Below are positions 9,811 through 18,326 of a stretch of 48,034 bases of DNA, piece by piece. A program made the translations under genes and the position numbers. Source of the stretch: an uncultured Arenicella sp. (lineage in GTDB: Bacteria > Pseudomonadota > Gammaproteobacteria > Arenicellales > Arenicellaceae); the NCBI GenBank assembly GCA_938045295.1, contig CALINO010000023.1, positions 1 through 48,034 of the forward strand, read 5' to 3'. Under the pieces are notes generated by a model. That model saw only the letters and a program-made list of their open reading frames with translations. It did no database searches and was not told the origin of the DNA. Numbering within the stretch: the first letter of the stretch is position 1; every line of letters starts with the position of its first letter.

Positions 9811-12076
9811 TTCGCCGTTTATTCACCCTAGAACGCGAAGTGATGTTTTTGGGGCTGCTATATCCAGCCGTAAGTTTCCAGCTTTAAAGGAGGTTGTAGG
9901 ATCAAACTCTCCAAAATTTAAGCCATTAAGGATTTGTATTTTAACTCAAGACTTTGTGGGGCCTGTGAAAAATGGGGGTATAGGCACAGCTTATACTTAT
10001 GCTGCTCGTTCTTTGGCGAGTGCTGGCCATGAGGTTACAGTTTTATATACGATTAACAGTTGTGTAGACAAGACGCTTGGTTACTGGAGTGACTATTATC
10101 GTGAGTTAGGTATAAATTTTGTGGCATCTGGTGAGCCTGAGGTTTCTATTCAAAAAGGGCCTACTGCCGGAGGTATGCACACTCCTTATCGAGCATATGA
10201 ATGGTTGAAGAAGCGAGATGGTGACTTTGATATAGTCCATGCCTCTGAGTGGTGTGCAAATGCTTATTTATGCCTGCAAGCTAAACAAACTGGTTTGCAC
10301 TTTCAAGGTACAAAATTCGTCATAAAATGTTCTAGCCCTACACTTTGGAATCACATTGGAAATGCGCAGCCTATTGCAGATATAAAGACATTAACCACTA
10401 TGTTTATGGAGCGGCGCTCGGTTGAGATGGCTGACTACGTGATTTGCGGAAGTCAATACCTTTTGAACTGGATGGAAGATCAAGGCTATGATCTTCCTGA
10501 AGGTGTAACCTATGTTCAGCCGAATATATTTCCAGTCGAAGATTTAGTTGCCCGAAAATTTAACCAATTAGATAACGTAAAAGAATTAGTATTCTTTGGG
10601 CGACTTGAACCCAGAAAAGGAATACACTTTTTTATAGATGCTCTTATTCAACTAAAAGCTAGAGGTGTATTTAACGAAAATGCCGATATACCTCAGATAA
10701 CTTTCTTGGGTAAGCCTAGAGCTGGGTTTAATTTTAAAAAACAGTTGGCAAGATTAGAGAGTCAATTAGAGATTAAAGCGACTGTACTGAGTGACAAGCA
10801 TCAGCAGGAAGCCTTAGCCTATCTTTCTGAAGAAGGTTCCGGAAGAGTGGCTGTAATGCCATCATTGATGGATAATAGTCCGTTTGGGGTTTATGAGTGT
10901 CTTTCTTTAGGTATCCCTTTTATTACAAGTGATGCTGGTGGCGGGCATGAGCTTATTTCAAGTGAAGATAAAGTCGATGTGCTATTTTCTCCAACCCCAT
11001 CATCTTTAAGTAGTTGCATTGAGAAAATTTTGACTAAAGGTTGCGTTGTTGCTACTCCCTCATTTGATTTTTCGCAAAATATAGCGGATTGGATGCAGTG
11101 GCACTTGTGGGCGGCAGATCAGGAGGGCTTACCACCAGTAGATGAAGTAGAAAACAAAAGCCCATTGGTAACGGTCTGTATGGCTCATCATAATCGAGGG
11201 CCATTGTTAAACAACGCTATTGAATCTATTCAAGCGCAAAGCTATGAAAATGTGGAAATAGTTATTGTTGATGATGGAAGTACTGATGATGCAGCTATTG
11301 CGATACTCGATGAAATTGAAAATCGACAGTATCGATTTCCAGTTAGGGTTGTTCGTCAAAGAAATAAATATTTAGGGGCTGTTCGGAATAAAGGTATATC
11401 TAAAGCTAACGGTGAATTCATTCTCTTTATGGATGATGACAATGAGGCTAAACCAAGTGAGATAGAAACTTTTGTTAGAGTGGCTAAATTTTCTAAAGCT
11501 GAAATAATGACATGTTGGTCAGATTCTTTTTCTTCTGAGCGCCCAATAGCAAGCAATGGTAATAATCGTCGTATTGTGTTTCACGGAGAAAATTTGGCGA
11601 TGGCCTTGGTTCGAAACCCTTATGGAGATAGTAATTGTTTTGCAAAAAAAGATGCCCTTCTAAAATTGGGAGGGTTCTCAGAGCACTATAAGGTAGGTCT
11701 GGATGATAGTGAGTTTTTTACTCGGGCGATCCTTTCTGGTATGAAGGTGCTTTTAGTTCCCGAGGCGTTATATTGGTATCGAATTAATGAAGTAAGAATG
11801 CGTCATAATCAATATAATTTGTATGCTGGGCGAGTTAGAATGTCTGACCCATATGTCCAAGGTTTGCACCCTGATCTTGCAAATGTTGTTCGTTATGCAC
11901 AAGGAATGGGGTTTATTCACGGGCCTTGGATAAAGAAAAAAGCCAAAAATGCTGATAATGTGGCTACCTCAGATGTCCGTCTTCCAAATAAGGTGGTTTC
12001 AATAGGTAGGAAACTAGTTAATCGATTTCCTAGCCTTTATCCGCTTGCCAGATATGTGTATGGTAAACTTCGCTAG
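9794..12076 (+). CDS. Two-domain glycosyltransferase (GT4 fused to GT2)
   Basis: The 760-aa protein appears to carry two glycosyltransferases in one chain. Residues about 45-430 are GT4/GT-B: NGGIGTAYTYAARSL near the N-terminus, FFGRLEPRKGIHFF in the donor domain, and the E..7..E region (FGVYECLSLGIPFITSDAGG). Residues about 455-700 are GT2/GT-A: TVCMAHHNRGPLLNNAI, IVIVDDGSTDD and the metal-binding DDD near residue 546 (FMDDDNE). A short basic tail follows. The ATG overlaps the upstream epimerase gene and is preceded by GGGA at 5 bases. Such a fusion would add two sugars in succession, presumably at the cytoplasmic face, to a lipid-linked glycan. Donors and linkages are unknown; sulfoquinovose is a candidate donor given the gene two places upstream. 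Confidence 0.88.
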   Translation: MTGKNDSPFIHPRTRSDVFGAAISSRKFPALKEVVGSNSPKFKPLRICILTQDFVGPVKNGGIGTAYTYAARSLASAGHEVTVLYTINSCVDKTLGYWSDYYRELGINFVASGEPEVSIQKGPTAGGMHTPYRAYEWLKKRDGDFDIVHASEWCANAYLCLQAKQTGLHFQGTKFVIKCSSPTLWNHIGNAQPIADIKTLTTMFMERRSVEMADYVICGSQYLLNWMEDQGYDLPEGVTYVQPNIFPVEDLVARKFNQLDNVKELVFFGRLEPRKGIHFFIDALIQLKARGVFNENADIPQITFLGKPRAGFNFKKQLARLESQLEIKATVLSDKHQQEALAYLSEEGSGRVAVMPSLMDNSPFGVYECLSLGIPFITSDAGGGHELISSEDKVDVLFSPTPSSLSSCIEKILTKGCVVATPSFDFSQNIADWMQWHLWAADQEGLPPVDEVENKSPLVTVCMAHHNRGPLLNNAIESIQAQSYENVEIVIVDDGSTDDAAIAILDEIENRQYRFPVRVVRQRNKYLGAVRNKGISKANGEFILFMDDDNEAKPSEIETFVRVAKFSKAEIMTCWSDSFSSERPIASNGNNRRIVFHGENLAMALVRNPYGDSNCFAKKDALLKLGGFSEHYKVGLDDSEFFTRAILSGMKVLLVPEALYWYRINEVRMRHNQYNLYAGRVRMSDPYVQGLHPDLANVVRYAQGMGFIHGPWIKKKAKNADNVATSDVRLPNKVVSIGRKLVNRFPSLYPLARYVYGKLR

Positions 12077-12129
12077 CAGTTTTTCTAAAAATAACCTGTA
12101 TTTTTATATTTAAGTAAACTTAATTTTTT

Positions 12130-13329
12130 ATGCTTATTGTGCTTTCAATGCACCGTTCAGGGTCATCCCTGTTGGCTGGGATACTACATGATAATGGGTA
12201 TAGTGCTGGTGGTGACTCTAGTCTGATTTCAGGGGATGAACATAATAAAACAGGATATTTTGAAAGGAGAGATGTAGTAGATTTTAACGAATCATTGTTG
12301 AAATCTGAACCATTTAGTAGTTCCTTACCAAATACAAAGGCAACATTACAAGCTAACTCTTTACAAAAAAAAAAAATAAATGAGTTATGTAGAGGGTTGA
12401 AAAAAGACCAAGTACGGGTATTAAAAGACCCTCGTTTCTGTTTAACACTCCCTATTTGGTCTCCATTTTTAGAAGATATAAAGGTCGTTTTTTTATATCG
12501 TCATCCGTTAGATGTTGCTGAATCGTATGTTCGCCGACAGAGATATCCTTTTAATGGGGCTTTAGCTCTTTGGGAATATTATAATATTCAAGGGCTCAAC
12601 GGATCGAATGTTTGCAAGCGTTCTGTTTTATTTTTTGATGACTTGATCTCCAACCCCTTAAAGGAAGTAAAAAGACTGAATCAAGAATTAGATTTAGGTA
12701 TTGATGATAAAAATATAAACATTTCAATGGCAGACAAGTCTCTTGTACATGGGGCCGAGACTAGTCGTGAGCTTACAAGCTTAACAATGTCTCAATTGAC
12801 GTTATTTGAACGTCTGTCGAAAAATGATATAAACGGTAAAATTGATTTTTCTGAAAGCCTTATTTCATCTTTGAGTATTTTAACTGATTTCGCAGAAAAA
12901 GGTTTTGATGCCGGTACCGGCAAAATGGTCGATGCAACTACAAGCGAAAAGATGAAGGCCATGACAGAGCGAAATACATCCTTAAGAAAGCAAGTTCGAC
13001 ATTTAGAGCGTGTAACATCTCGTAAAACCGATGAATTAGATATCAGTATTCAGCAGTTAGGAATTCAAAAAGAGAAATTGTGTGAACAAAGCTCAATGTT
13101 GTTATCTAGAGAAAGCCAGCTTCTTGAATGTGAAGAAAATATCGTTGACCTAAAGAAAGAATTGGGGTTAATAGCAAGCCTTTACAACACAGTTTGTGAT
13201 TCTATTTTTGGCCAACTTGTTGTAAGGGGGGTGAAAATAATTGCAGTGTTTCGGCCAAGAGCTCCTCTTGGCCGACTTTTTCAAAAGCTAAACTCGATTA
13301 ATGCCAGCCCCGAAAAAACGGATGAATAA
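12130..13329 (+). CDS. PAPS-dependent sulfotransferase-family protein with coiled-coil tail
   Basis: Likely transfers sulfate from PAPS to a hydroxyl of the glycan in the cytoplasm. The 5'-phosphosulfate loop is at the extreme N-terminus (SMHRSGSSLLAGIL, residues 6-19), followed by KTGYFERRDVVDFNE. The 3'-phosphate site is LYRHPLDVAESY (about 122-133), with Arg124 and Ser132 at the usual eight-residue spacing. The catalytic domain ends near residue 265. Residues about 272-350 are rich in Glu, Lys, Leu and Gln with heptad-like spacing and look coiled-coil; a basic, hydrophobic tail follows (about 362-390), which might touch the membrane. The tail is unusual and may tether the enzyme to the other assembly proteins. 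The gene begins 53 bases after the GT4-GT2 gene; its end overlaps the next gene. Confidence 0.82.
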   Translation: MLIVLSMHRSGSSLLAGILHDNGYSAGGDSSLISGDEHNKTGYFERRDVVDFNESLLKSEPFSSSLPNTKATLQANSLQKKKINELCRGLKKDQVRVLKDPRFCLTLPIWSPFLEDIKVVFLYRHPLDVAESYVRRQRYPFNGALALWEYYNIQGLNGSNVCKRSVLFFDDLISNPLKEVKRLNQELDLGIDDKNINISMADKSLVHGAETSRELTSLTMSQLTLFERLSKNDINGKIDFSESLISSLSILTDFAEKGFDAGTGKMVDATTSEKMKAMTERNTSLRKQVRHLERVTSRKTDELDISIQQLGIQKEKLCEQSSMLLSRESQLLECEENIVDLKKELGLIASLYNTVCDSIFGQLVVRGVKIIAVFRPRAPLGRLFQKLNSINASPEKTDE

Positions 13330-14434
13330 AAGTAAAACAAGAGTTCTTGTTATTATCACTTCCTCTGATCGGGCTGGCGCGCAGAAGCATGTCGAATATT
13401 TAATGGCTGGCCCTCAAACTCAGTGTGCAGACTTCCACGTAGTAACTGGGGGGGAGGGCTATCTTACTGAAAAATGCAAAGAGTTTGATGTGCCTTTCAG
13501 TATTGTAGAGAACTTGATAAGAAAGGTTTCATTTTGGACAGATATAAAAGCTCTTAAGAGTATTTATAAATTAATTCAACTAGTAGAGCCTGATTTAATC
13601 CATGTGCACTCTGCAAAAGCTGGAACATTGGGTCGAATTGCGGGTCGAATTGCGAAAAAACCAGTTGTTTATACAGTGCATGGGTGGGCTTTTTCTGAGG
13701 GGAATTCATTTATTAAGCGCTCATTTTCATTGTTAATGGAAAGAGTGTTGTCGAGGTTGACTGCCAGCTACATCTTGGTGTCACAATACGATTGTGACCT
13801 TGGTATAAAAAAAAGAATTTTAAAGCAAGACACTAATTTTTCAGTGATACATAACGGAATTCCCAATGTTGCTCTAAATATGAAGGGATGGAGTTCTTCC
13901 TCTCCTGTTGAGTTGATAACAGTTACTCGATTTGCTAAGCAGAAGAATGTTAAATGCATGGTTAAAGCATTAAGTCTCTTAAATGGAGATGTTTCAATGC
14001 GCATTCTTGGTTATGGCCCTCTGGAAAAAGATATAAAAAAAGAGGTGTCTCGCTTAAATCTCGAGAATGTAGTGACCTTTCGCGGAGAAATAACTGATGT
14101 TACTAAGGATTTGAATGATAGTGATGTTTTCGTCTTAAGTTCCGATTGGGAGGGGCTTCCAATTGCTTTGATTGAGGCTGCTAGAGCCGGGCTGCCGATG
14201 GTTGCCACAAGAGTTGGAGGAGTCCCTGAAATTGTATCTCATGATGAGAATGGACTGCTTGTCGAACGAGGAGACTATCAAGGATTGGCAAACGCTATTC
14301 AAAAATTAATAGATAATCCAGTTATTCGAAAAAAACAGTCATTGGCTTCAAGAGGTGCCTTTGAAAAAAAATTTAATGCAGAAGTGATGTCTTCGAAAAC
14401 GATGAATGTATATAAGAAAACACTTGGAGCCTAA
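13322..14434 (+). CDS. GT4 family glycosyltransferase
   Basis: Retaining GT-B glycosyltransferase of the GT4 family, expected to add one sugar during assembly of the surface glycan. The acceptor domain shows GAQKHVEYLM and DLIHVHSAKAGTLGRIAG; the donor domain shows TVTRFAKQKN, LGYGPLEKDI and the E..7..E motif region EGLPIALIEAARAGLPMVA followed by GGVPEIV. The frame opens at an ATG at 13301, but I prefer the ATG at 13322, which starts MNKSKTRVLVIITSSD and overlaps the upstream sulfotransferase by 8 bases. Neither has a strong ribosome binding site, so translation is probably coupled. Length from here is 370 aa, normal for GT4. The sugar added is unknown. Confidence 0.87.
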   Translation: MNKSKTRVLVIITSSDRAGAQKHVEYLMAGPQTQCADFHVVTGGEGYLTEKCKEFDVPFSIVENLIRKVSFWTDIKALKSIYKLIQLVEPDLIHVHSAKAGTLGRIAGRIAKKPVVYTVHGWAFSEGNSFIKRSFSLLMERVLSRLTASYILVSQYDCDLGIKKRILKQDTNFSVIHNGIPNVALNMKGWSSSSPVELITVTRFAKQKNVKCMVKALSLLNGDVSMRILGYGPLEKDIKKEVSRLNLENVVTFRGEITDVTKDLNDSDVFVLSSDWEGLPIALIEAARAGLPMVATRVGGVPEIVSHDENGLLVERGDYQGLANAIQKLIDNPVIRKKQSLASRGAFEKKFNAEVMSSKTMNVYKKTLGA

Positions 14435-14450
14435 TAATGAGGATGTTTTG

Positions 14451-15248
14451 GTGACACACTATACTTTCATGCGCGGTGGCATTCGCGACCTGTTGTTAAG
14501 TGTCAAATTATGGCGTTACTGGTTATTCAAGTCATACTTGAGTTTTAGATTGTCTGTTAGTGGTACAAAGCTTGGCTTTTTATGGCCTAACCTATCATTA
14601 ATCTTGGTTGTTGCAGTTCTTGGGACCATTTGGGGAGTTGTTCTGAAAAATAGTTTAGGTATTCATTATTATCTATTTTTGCTGTGTGGCTACCCATTTT
14701 GGCAGCTAATTTCAAGTACTGTAAATAAATCGGCCAAAGGATTTTCTCAAATGGGAGCTGATGGTGCTCTTCCGATCTCTTATGTGCTTTTTGAAAAGAT
14801 CGCTAATTCAGCAATGTCTTTAATTGTGGTCACGCCGTTATTGTTTTTTGGAGTTTTTTTTATTTCACAAAACGCATTTTCTCATCTTGTTTTCTTTCCG
14901 TTAGCACTGATTTCAATTTTTTGTTGGTGTGTCGGTATATCGCTTATAACAGCAGTTACCGTTACGCTTTTGCCCGATATTAGGCATTTGATTTCTGCAC
15001 TAATGAGGCTGTCTTTTTTAGCAACACCTATTATCTGGGAGCCTACTCGGCTTGGCAGTTACATGGACTTCTTATGGTTTAATCCATTCTTTGCGCCACT
15101 TGAAATGATAAGGTACTCTTTGTCTGGAATACTTTATTTAGAGAGTGTTCGTTGGGTCGCGCCCATATACTCAATGTTGGTATTGGTTGTCGGAGTGCTG
15201 GCTTTTGTTTTCGGTTTCAATAAGGTGCGTTACAGAGCGGCAGCATGA
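14451..15248 (+). CDS. ABC-2 type polysaccharide export permease (Wzm/KpsM-like)
   Basis: Membrane half of an ABC exporter that moves a lipid-linked glycan across the inner membrane. About six hydrophobic segments are visible, preceded by the amphipathic stretch LLLSVKLWRYWLFKSYLS and the RLSVSGTKLGFLWP element common in these permeases. The start is taken as the GTG at 14451, which has AGGA at 14440-14443 with 7-base spacing and lies 16 bases after the upstream stop; an in-frame ATG at 14406 lies inside the previous gene without such a site. The protein is then 265 aa, as usual for Wzm. The stop overlaps the ATPase start (ATGA at 15245-15248), so the two halves are translationally coupled. 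Confidence 0.9.
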   Translation: MTHYTFMRGGIRDLLLSVKLWRYWLFKSYLSFRLSVSGTKLGFLWPNLSLILVVAVLGTIWGVVLKNSLGIHYYLFLLCGYPFWQLISSTVNKSAKGFSQMGADGALPISYVLFEKIANSAMSLIVVTPLLFFGVFFISQNAFSHLVFFPLALISIFCWCVGISLITAVTVTLLPDIRHLISALMRLSFLATPIIWEPTRLGSYMDFLWFNPFFAPLEMIRYSLSGILYLESVRWVAPIYSMLVLVVGVLAFVFGFNKVRYRAAA

Positions 15249-16636
15249 CTCCATCTAAAATTAAAGTAGAAAATGCCAGTGTCACATACAAGGTTGCGGA
15301 GCAAGGGAAGTTTGGATCAACGGGTAAAGCTGATTTTCACAGTATTCATGCCCTGAAGAATATTAGCTTTGAATTAACCTCTGGAGACAGGCTTGGCATC
15401 ATCGGAAAAAATGGTAGTGGAAAATCTACCTTGCTTAAAATGCTGGCTGGCGCTATTCCTCCTACAAATGGACGAATAAGCTCGCAAGGCGAGATGCTAG
15501 TTCTGCTTAATCGTAGGTCTGGAACAATGGGTAAAGCAATGCTCGAGGAAAATGCTTTATTAAAAGCGTATAGTCTTCAGCTTGTAGGAGATGAAGCCAG
15601 CTCATTTGTCGAAAACTGTTTGAAGGAAGCTGGCATGCAAGGCAGAAGGAAAGACCCTCTAAATAGTCTCTCTGCCGGAATGTCTGGTAGGTTCAATTTG
15701 GCCTTAAACTCTCAAATTGTAAAACCAATAGTGATTGTAGACGAGTGGATTGGTGCGCTTGATAATTATCAATCTAAGTCTGGTGGGGTGTTAAATCGAA
15801 TACAACTTGAGTCTCAAATACTGGTTATTGCAACCCATGATGAAAAGTTGCTTCGTAAATTGTGTAATAAAGTCATTTTATTAAATGATGGAGAAGTTGA
15901 TTATTTTGGTTTAGATTTTGATAAGGCTTTTAATTTAATGGATTCTGTGTCGAATGAGCCACTTGCGTTGGCTGGTGACAGTATTGATAACGAAGCTAAA
16001 GACATATTTCGCTTAAGGGTGATGAATTTAGGGCGTACTTCCATGCCCTATCTTAGCTCCCAGCTTCCGATAGAAGTTCAAAATGGTCTTGGTGTAAAGT
16101 TTCATGGATTAAACCATCGAATAAAATGGCTAAACCAGTCGTGGAGGGTGCTTATTGTATACCGAGATCCAATACGGCGATTCATTAGTGCATTTAATGA
16201 GCGCAAACGCCAAATAATGCTGTCTTCAAAGAACGCTAGTGCAGACGAGGTTGCATTATTTGACCGGTATAAAACAGTTAATGATCTTGCCGAAGCATTG
16301 GGTTTCGAAGAAAAAGAGAGTCAATATCAAGCTTCTCGAGCCATGATGGTTCTTAGGTTAGTAAGGCAAGATTTAAGTTGGTATTTTGCTGGAGTTGATT
16401 TGAGCGCCATTAGCGATTGCTCAAACAATTGGCTTTTTTGTAATTTCGATGACCGTCAAAGACTGTCAAGAATAATGAAAGTTGAACTGGGATTGTCTAG
16501 GCGTGAAGACTACACTGACCCAGATGAGTTTGATCTTACAAATATTGAGCTTACAAGTTGTGCGAAAAGTAATTTAGTTGCTTGGTTTTCAAAGGATTTT
16601 GAAATCATTTCGCATTTAGATAAATTGCATCAATGA
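15245..16636 (+). CDS. ABC exporter ATPase (Wzt-like) fused to a sulfotransferase-like domain
   Basis: N-terminal ABC ATPase for glycan export: Walker A GKNGSGKS (54-61), signature LSAGMSGR (142-149), Walker B IVIVDE (162-167), and H-loop His198. The nucleotide-binding domain ends near residue 235. Canonical Wzt proteins then carry a beta-sandwich glycan-binding domain. Here residues about 250-463 instead look like a sulfotransferase: VYRDPIRRFISAF (305-317) matches the 3'-phosphate PAPS motif with Arg307 and Ser315 eight apart, preceded by a HxxxxxL-type helix as in Sulfotransfer_2 proteins. A candidate 5' loop, NLGRTSMPYL (261-270), has Asn261 where the family usually has a Lys, so activity may be reduced or lost. 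No frame change or stop is seen between the domains; this is one continuous reading frame. Domain assignment of the C-terminus is inference from motifs. Confidence 0.82.
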   Translation: MTPSKIKVENASVTYKVAEQGKFGSTGKADFHSIHALKNISFELTSGDRLGIIGKNGSGKSTLLKMLAGAIPPTNGRISSQGEMLVLLNRRSGTMGKAMLEENALLKAYSLQLVGDEASSFVENCLKEAGMQGRRKDPLNSLSAGMSGRFNLALNSQIVKPIVIVDEWIGALDNYQSKSGGVLNRIQLESQILVIATHDEKLLRKLCNKVILLNDGEVDYFGLDFDKAFNLMDSVSNEPLALAGDSIDNEAKDIFRLRVMNLGRTSMPYLSSQLPIEVQNGLGVKFHGLNHRIKWLNQSWRVLIVYRDPIRRFISAFNERKRQIMLSSKNASADEVALFDRYKTVNDLAEALGFEEKESQYQASRAMMVLRLVRQDLSWYFAGVDLSAISDCSNNWLFCNFDDRQRLSRIMKVELGLSRREDYTDPDEFDLTNIELTSCAKSNLVAWFSKDFEIISHLDKLHQ

Positions 16637-16778
16637 TAAATCGTTATCACTTTAGAGTAAGTTTGGCCTGATTCATTCTAACCTTTTAAAATTCGAGTTG
16701 TGGCCAGAAGTGGTAAAGCGGTTTTGATCATCGCGCCAGGTCAAATGTAAAAATGCCTTATTTTCAGTAATTTCACAA

Positions 16779-16806
16779 TTGTCAAATTATGTCAATCAAG
16801 TATACT
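16779..16806 (+). promoter_or_regulatory. Sigma-70-like promoter for the secreted protein gene
   Basis: TTGTCA at 16779-16784 and TATACT at 16801-16806 are separated by 16 bases. Transcription would start near 16813, about 60 bases before the ATG at 16874. This separates the two small envelope genes from the polysaccharide run. Confidence 0.6.
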
Positions 16807-16873
16807 GTTGTAGTTGGAGGGGGCATTAAATATATTTTCAAAGTTAATACTTTTTGTAAACGGAGGTTTCAAA

Positions 16874-17506
16874 ATGAAGGGTCTTTTTTTGCTAGTTAGT
16901 CGTGTTTTTTTTGTTTTCACTTTATGCTTTTTTTTCATTGGCAGTAGCGCGTACGGTCAAGCGCTCTCTGATATAACATCAGACATAGAACAGTATGGGG
17001 TGGTGATTCCTGGGATCGCCTGTAAAACTAGAACCAATAATGAGGCGACAGTGAGAAATTTAGCTCATGGTGTTTGGAATCGAGATTCAAGTGCCCCAGT
17101 GGCATTAAACTGCGGTTGGCCTGCGCCCATGCCTTGGGTCTCTAACCGGTTTGGAGGGTCTAGAATTTCAGGTGAAATATATGCGCGCTTTGTTCGTACT
17201 GCGAATACTCCTATAGCCGTGGCAAATGAAACTGTTTGTAATGTTAGTGTAAGCAATGGAACCGATTCAGCTCAAAACCCGAGTACCAATGGGGTTTTGT
17301 TAGGCACATTTCAGCCTATATTTTCAGGTGCTGTGTCTCAAAATGAAAACCAATTTAGTTCCTTTTCTACCGAATTGATAAATTACCCAACTAATTTTAA
17401 TGTCGAAAACTTTATGTCCGCATTTTGTCTTCTACCTAGAGGGGTTAGGTTGCAAATTATAGTGTTAAATCCTACGGAGGTCACAAGCTTTTCCCCTGCG
17501 CCTTAA
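16874..17506 (+). CDS. Unrecognised secreted protein
   Basis: I do not recognise the family. From the ATG at 16874, which has GGAGG at 16862-16866 and 7-base spacing, the protein is 210 aa and begins with a clear signal peptide (MKGLFLLVSR, a long Phe-rich hydrophobic core, and a likely cut after SSAYGQA). The frame also opens at 16814, but that start would put 20 residues before the signal peptide and is less likely. The mature part of about 180 residues is Asn- and Ser-rich with four cysteines (Cys in GIACKT, LNCGWP, ETVCNV and SAFCLL), which suggests disulfides in the periplasm or outside. The tail is Pro-rich. It lies between the polysaccharide run and a membrane-anchored protein gene with which it may be co-transcribed. 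Confidence 0.7.
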   Translation: MKGLFLLVSRVFFVFTLCFFFIGSSAYGQALSDITSDIEQYGVVIPGIACKTRTNNEATVRNLAHGVWNRDSSAPVALNCGWPAPMPWVSNRFGGSRISGEIYARFVRTANTPIAVANETVCNVSVSNGTDSAQNPSTNGVLLGTFQPIFSGAVSQNENQFSSFSTELINYPTNFNVENFMSAFCLLPRGVRLQIIVLNPTEVTSFSPAP

Positions 17507-17579
17507 ATTATTTGTGATTAGAAAGCAGTAGCGTAAATTGCCCAAGAAACCATAATAATAGAAAGTAAGGATGCCATTT

Positions 17580-18326
17580 ATGAGTCGTCTTATTGTCGTG
17601 GCTGGGATATCAGCTTCAATATTGATAATGCTGGGCATGGTTTATTCGATTGATCGACAGCATCGAAATGAAGTAGGCCAGCTTCAATTAACAATTGGTG
17701 ATTTGGAAAAAAAACTGTTATTGCTTTCTAATCAAATGCAAACCATGGCTCGACCAAATGATAATCTAAATGGTTATTGGGCTACTCGAGAGTCAGAAGA
17801 GAATAACAAGGCTTTACAAAGTCAGGTCAAGGAAATTGACAGTATAGAGGTCGTTACCTCAAAAAAACCTAGTAAGCGCAGCTCTTTTAATGATGTGTTT
17901 GACGAAAGCGTTGATGATTATTTGCATGCTAACCAGCCACCAGAGACTGCCCAAGATTTTTATGAGAGGCTGCAACTTGCGATGGCTGGGGATGGCTATG
18001 TTGCTGAGCGGGCTGATGCCGTATCCACGGCAATATCTAATGTTGCATCCGATTATGGCGTTGGTATTGTTTACTCAGAACCTGTTTGCTCTGATTATCA
18101 ATGTCTGATTAAAAGTGACATCAGTGAATCTAAATTTTCCGTTCAAAGTTATTCTGAAGATGAGTTCTCGGCTACCGATAATTACACAATTTACGTGGGG
18201 AAATTAAATAAATCTTTGAGTAACCATTTGGGACGACCAGTACAAATTTCTATTGCAAGGTTTAATAATGAAAACGTAATTAGTATTCTGCCTAAGGCTA
18301 ATGGCGCAAGCAGTGGTGGGCGCTAG
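17580..18326 (+). CDS. Unrecognised membrane-anchored periplasmic protein
   Basis: No family recognised with certainty. The ATG at 17580 has AAGGA at 17567-17571 with 8-base spacing; the ATG at 17571 overlaps that site, so the later start is preferred (248 aa). An N-terminal transmembrane segment (about residues 4-23) is followed by a Glu/Leu/Gln-rich probable coiled coil (about 30-56), a polar linker, and a globular C-terminal half. That half contains the pair PVCSDYQCLI (two Cys four apart), a pattern often seen in periplasmic proteins of Gammaproteobacteria, probably a disulfide. It starts about 73 bases after the secreted protein gene and may share its promoter. Function unknown. Confidence 0.7.
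   Translation: MSRLIVVAGISASILIMLGMVYSIDRQHRNEVGQLQLTIGDLEKKLLLLSNQMQTMARPNDNLNGYWATRESEENNKALQSQVKEIDSIEVVTSKKPSKRSSFNDVFDESVDDYLHANQPPETAQDFYERLQLAMAGDGYVAERADAVSTAISNVASDYGVGIVYSEPVCSDYQCLIKSDISESKFSVQSYSEDEFSATDNYTIYVGKLNKSLSNHLGRPVQISIARFNNENVISILPKANGASSGGR

Noticed and set aside
15245-16636. Possibility that the ATPase-sulfotransferase joint is a frameshift artefact
   Set aside because: The frame is open across the joint with a plausible polar linker (about residues 235-250), and no start site with a ribosome binding site was seen at the domain border; still listed for checking.
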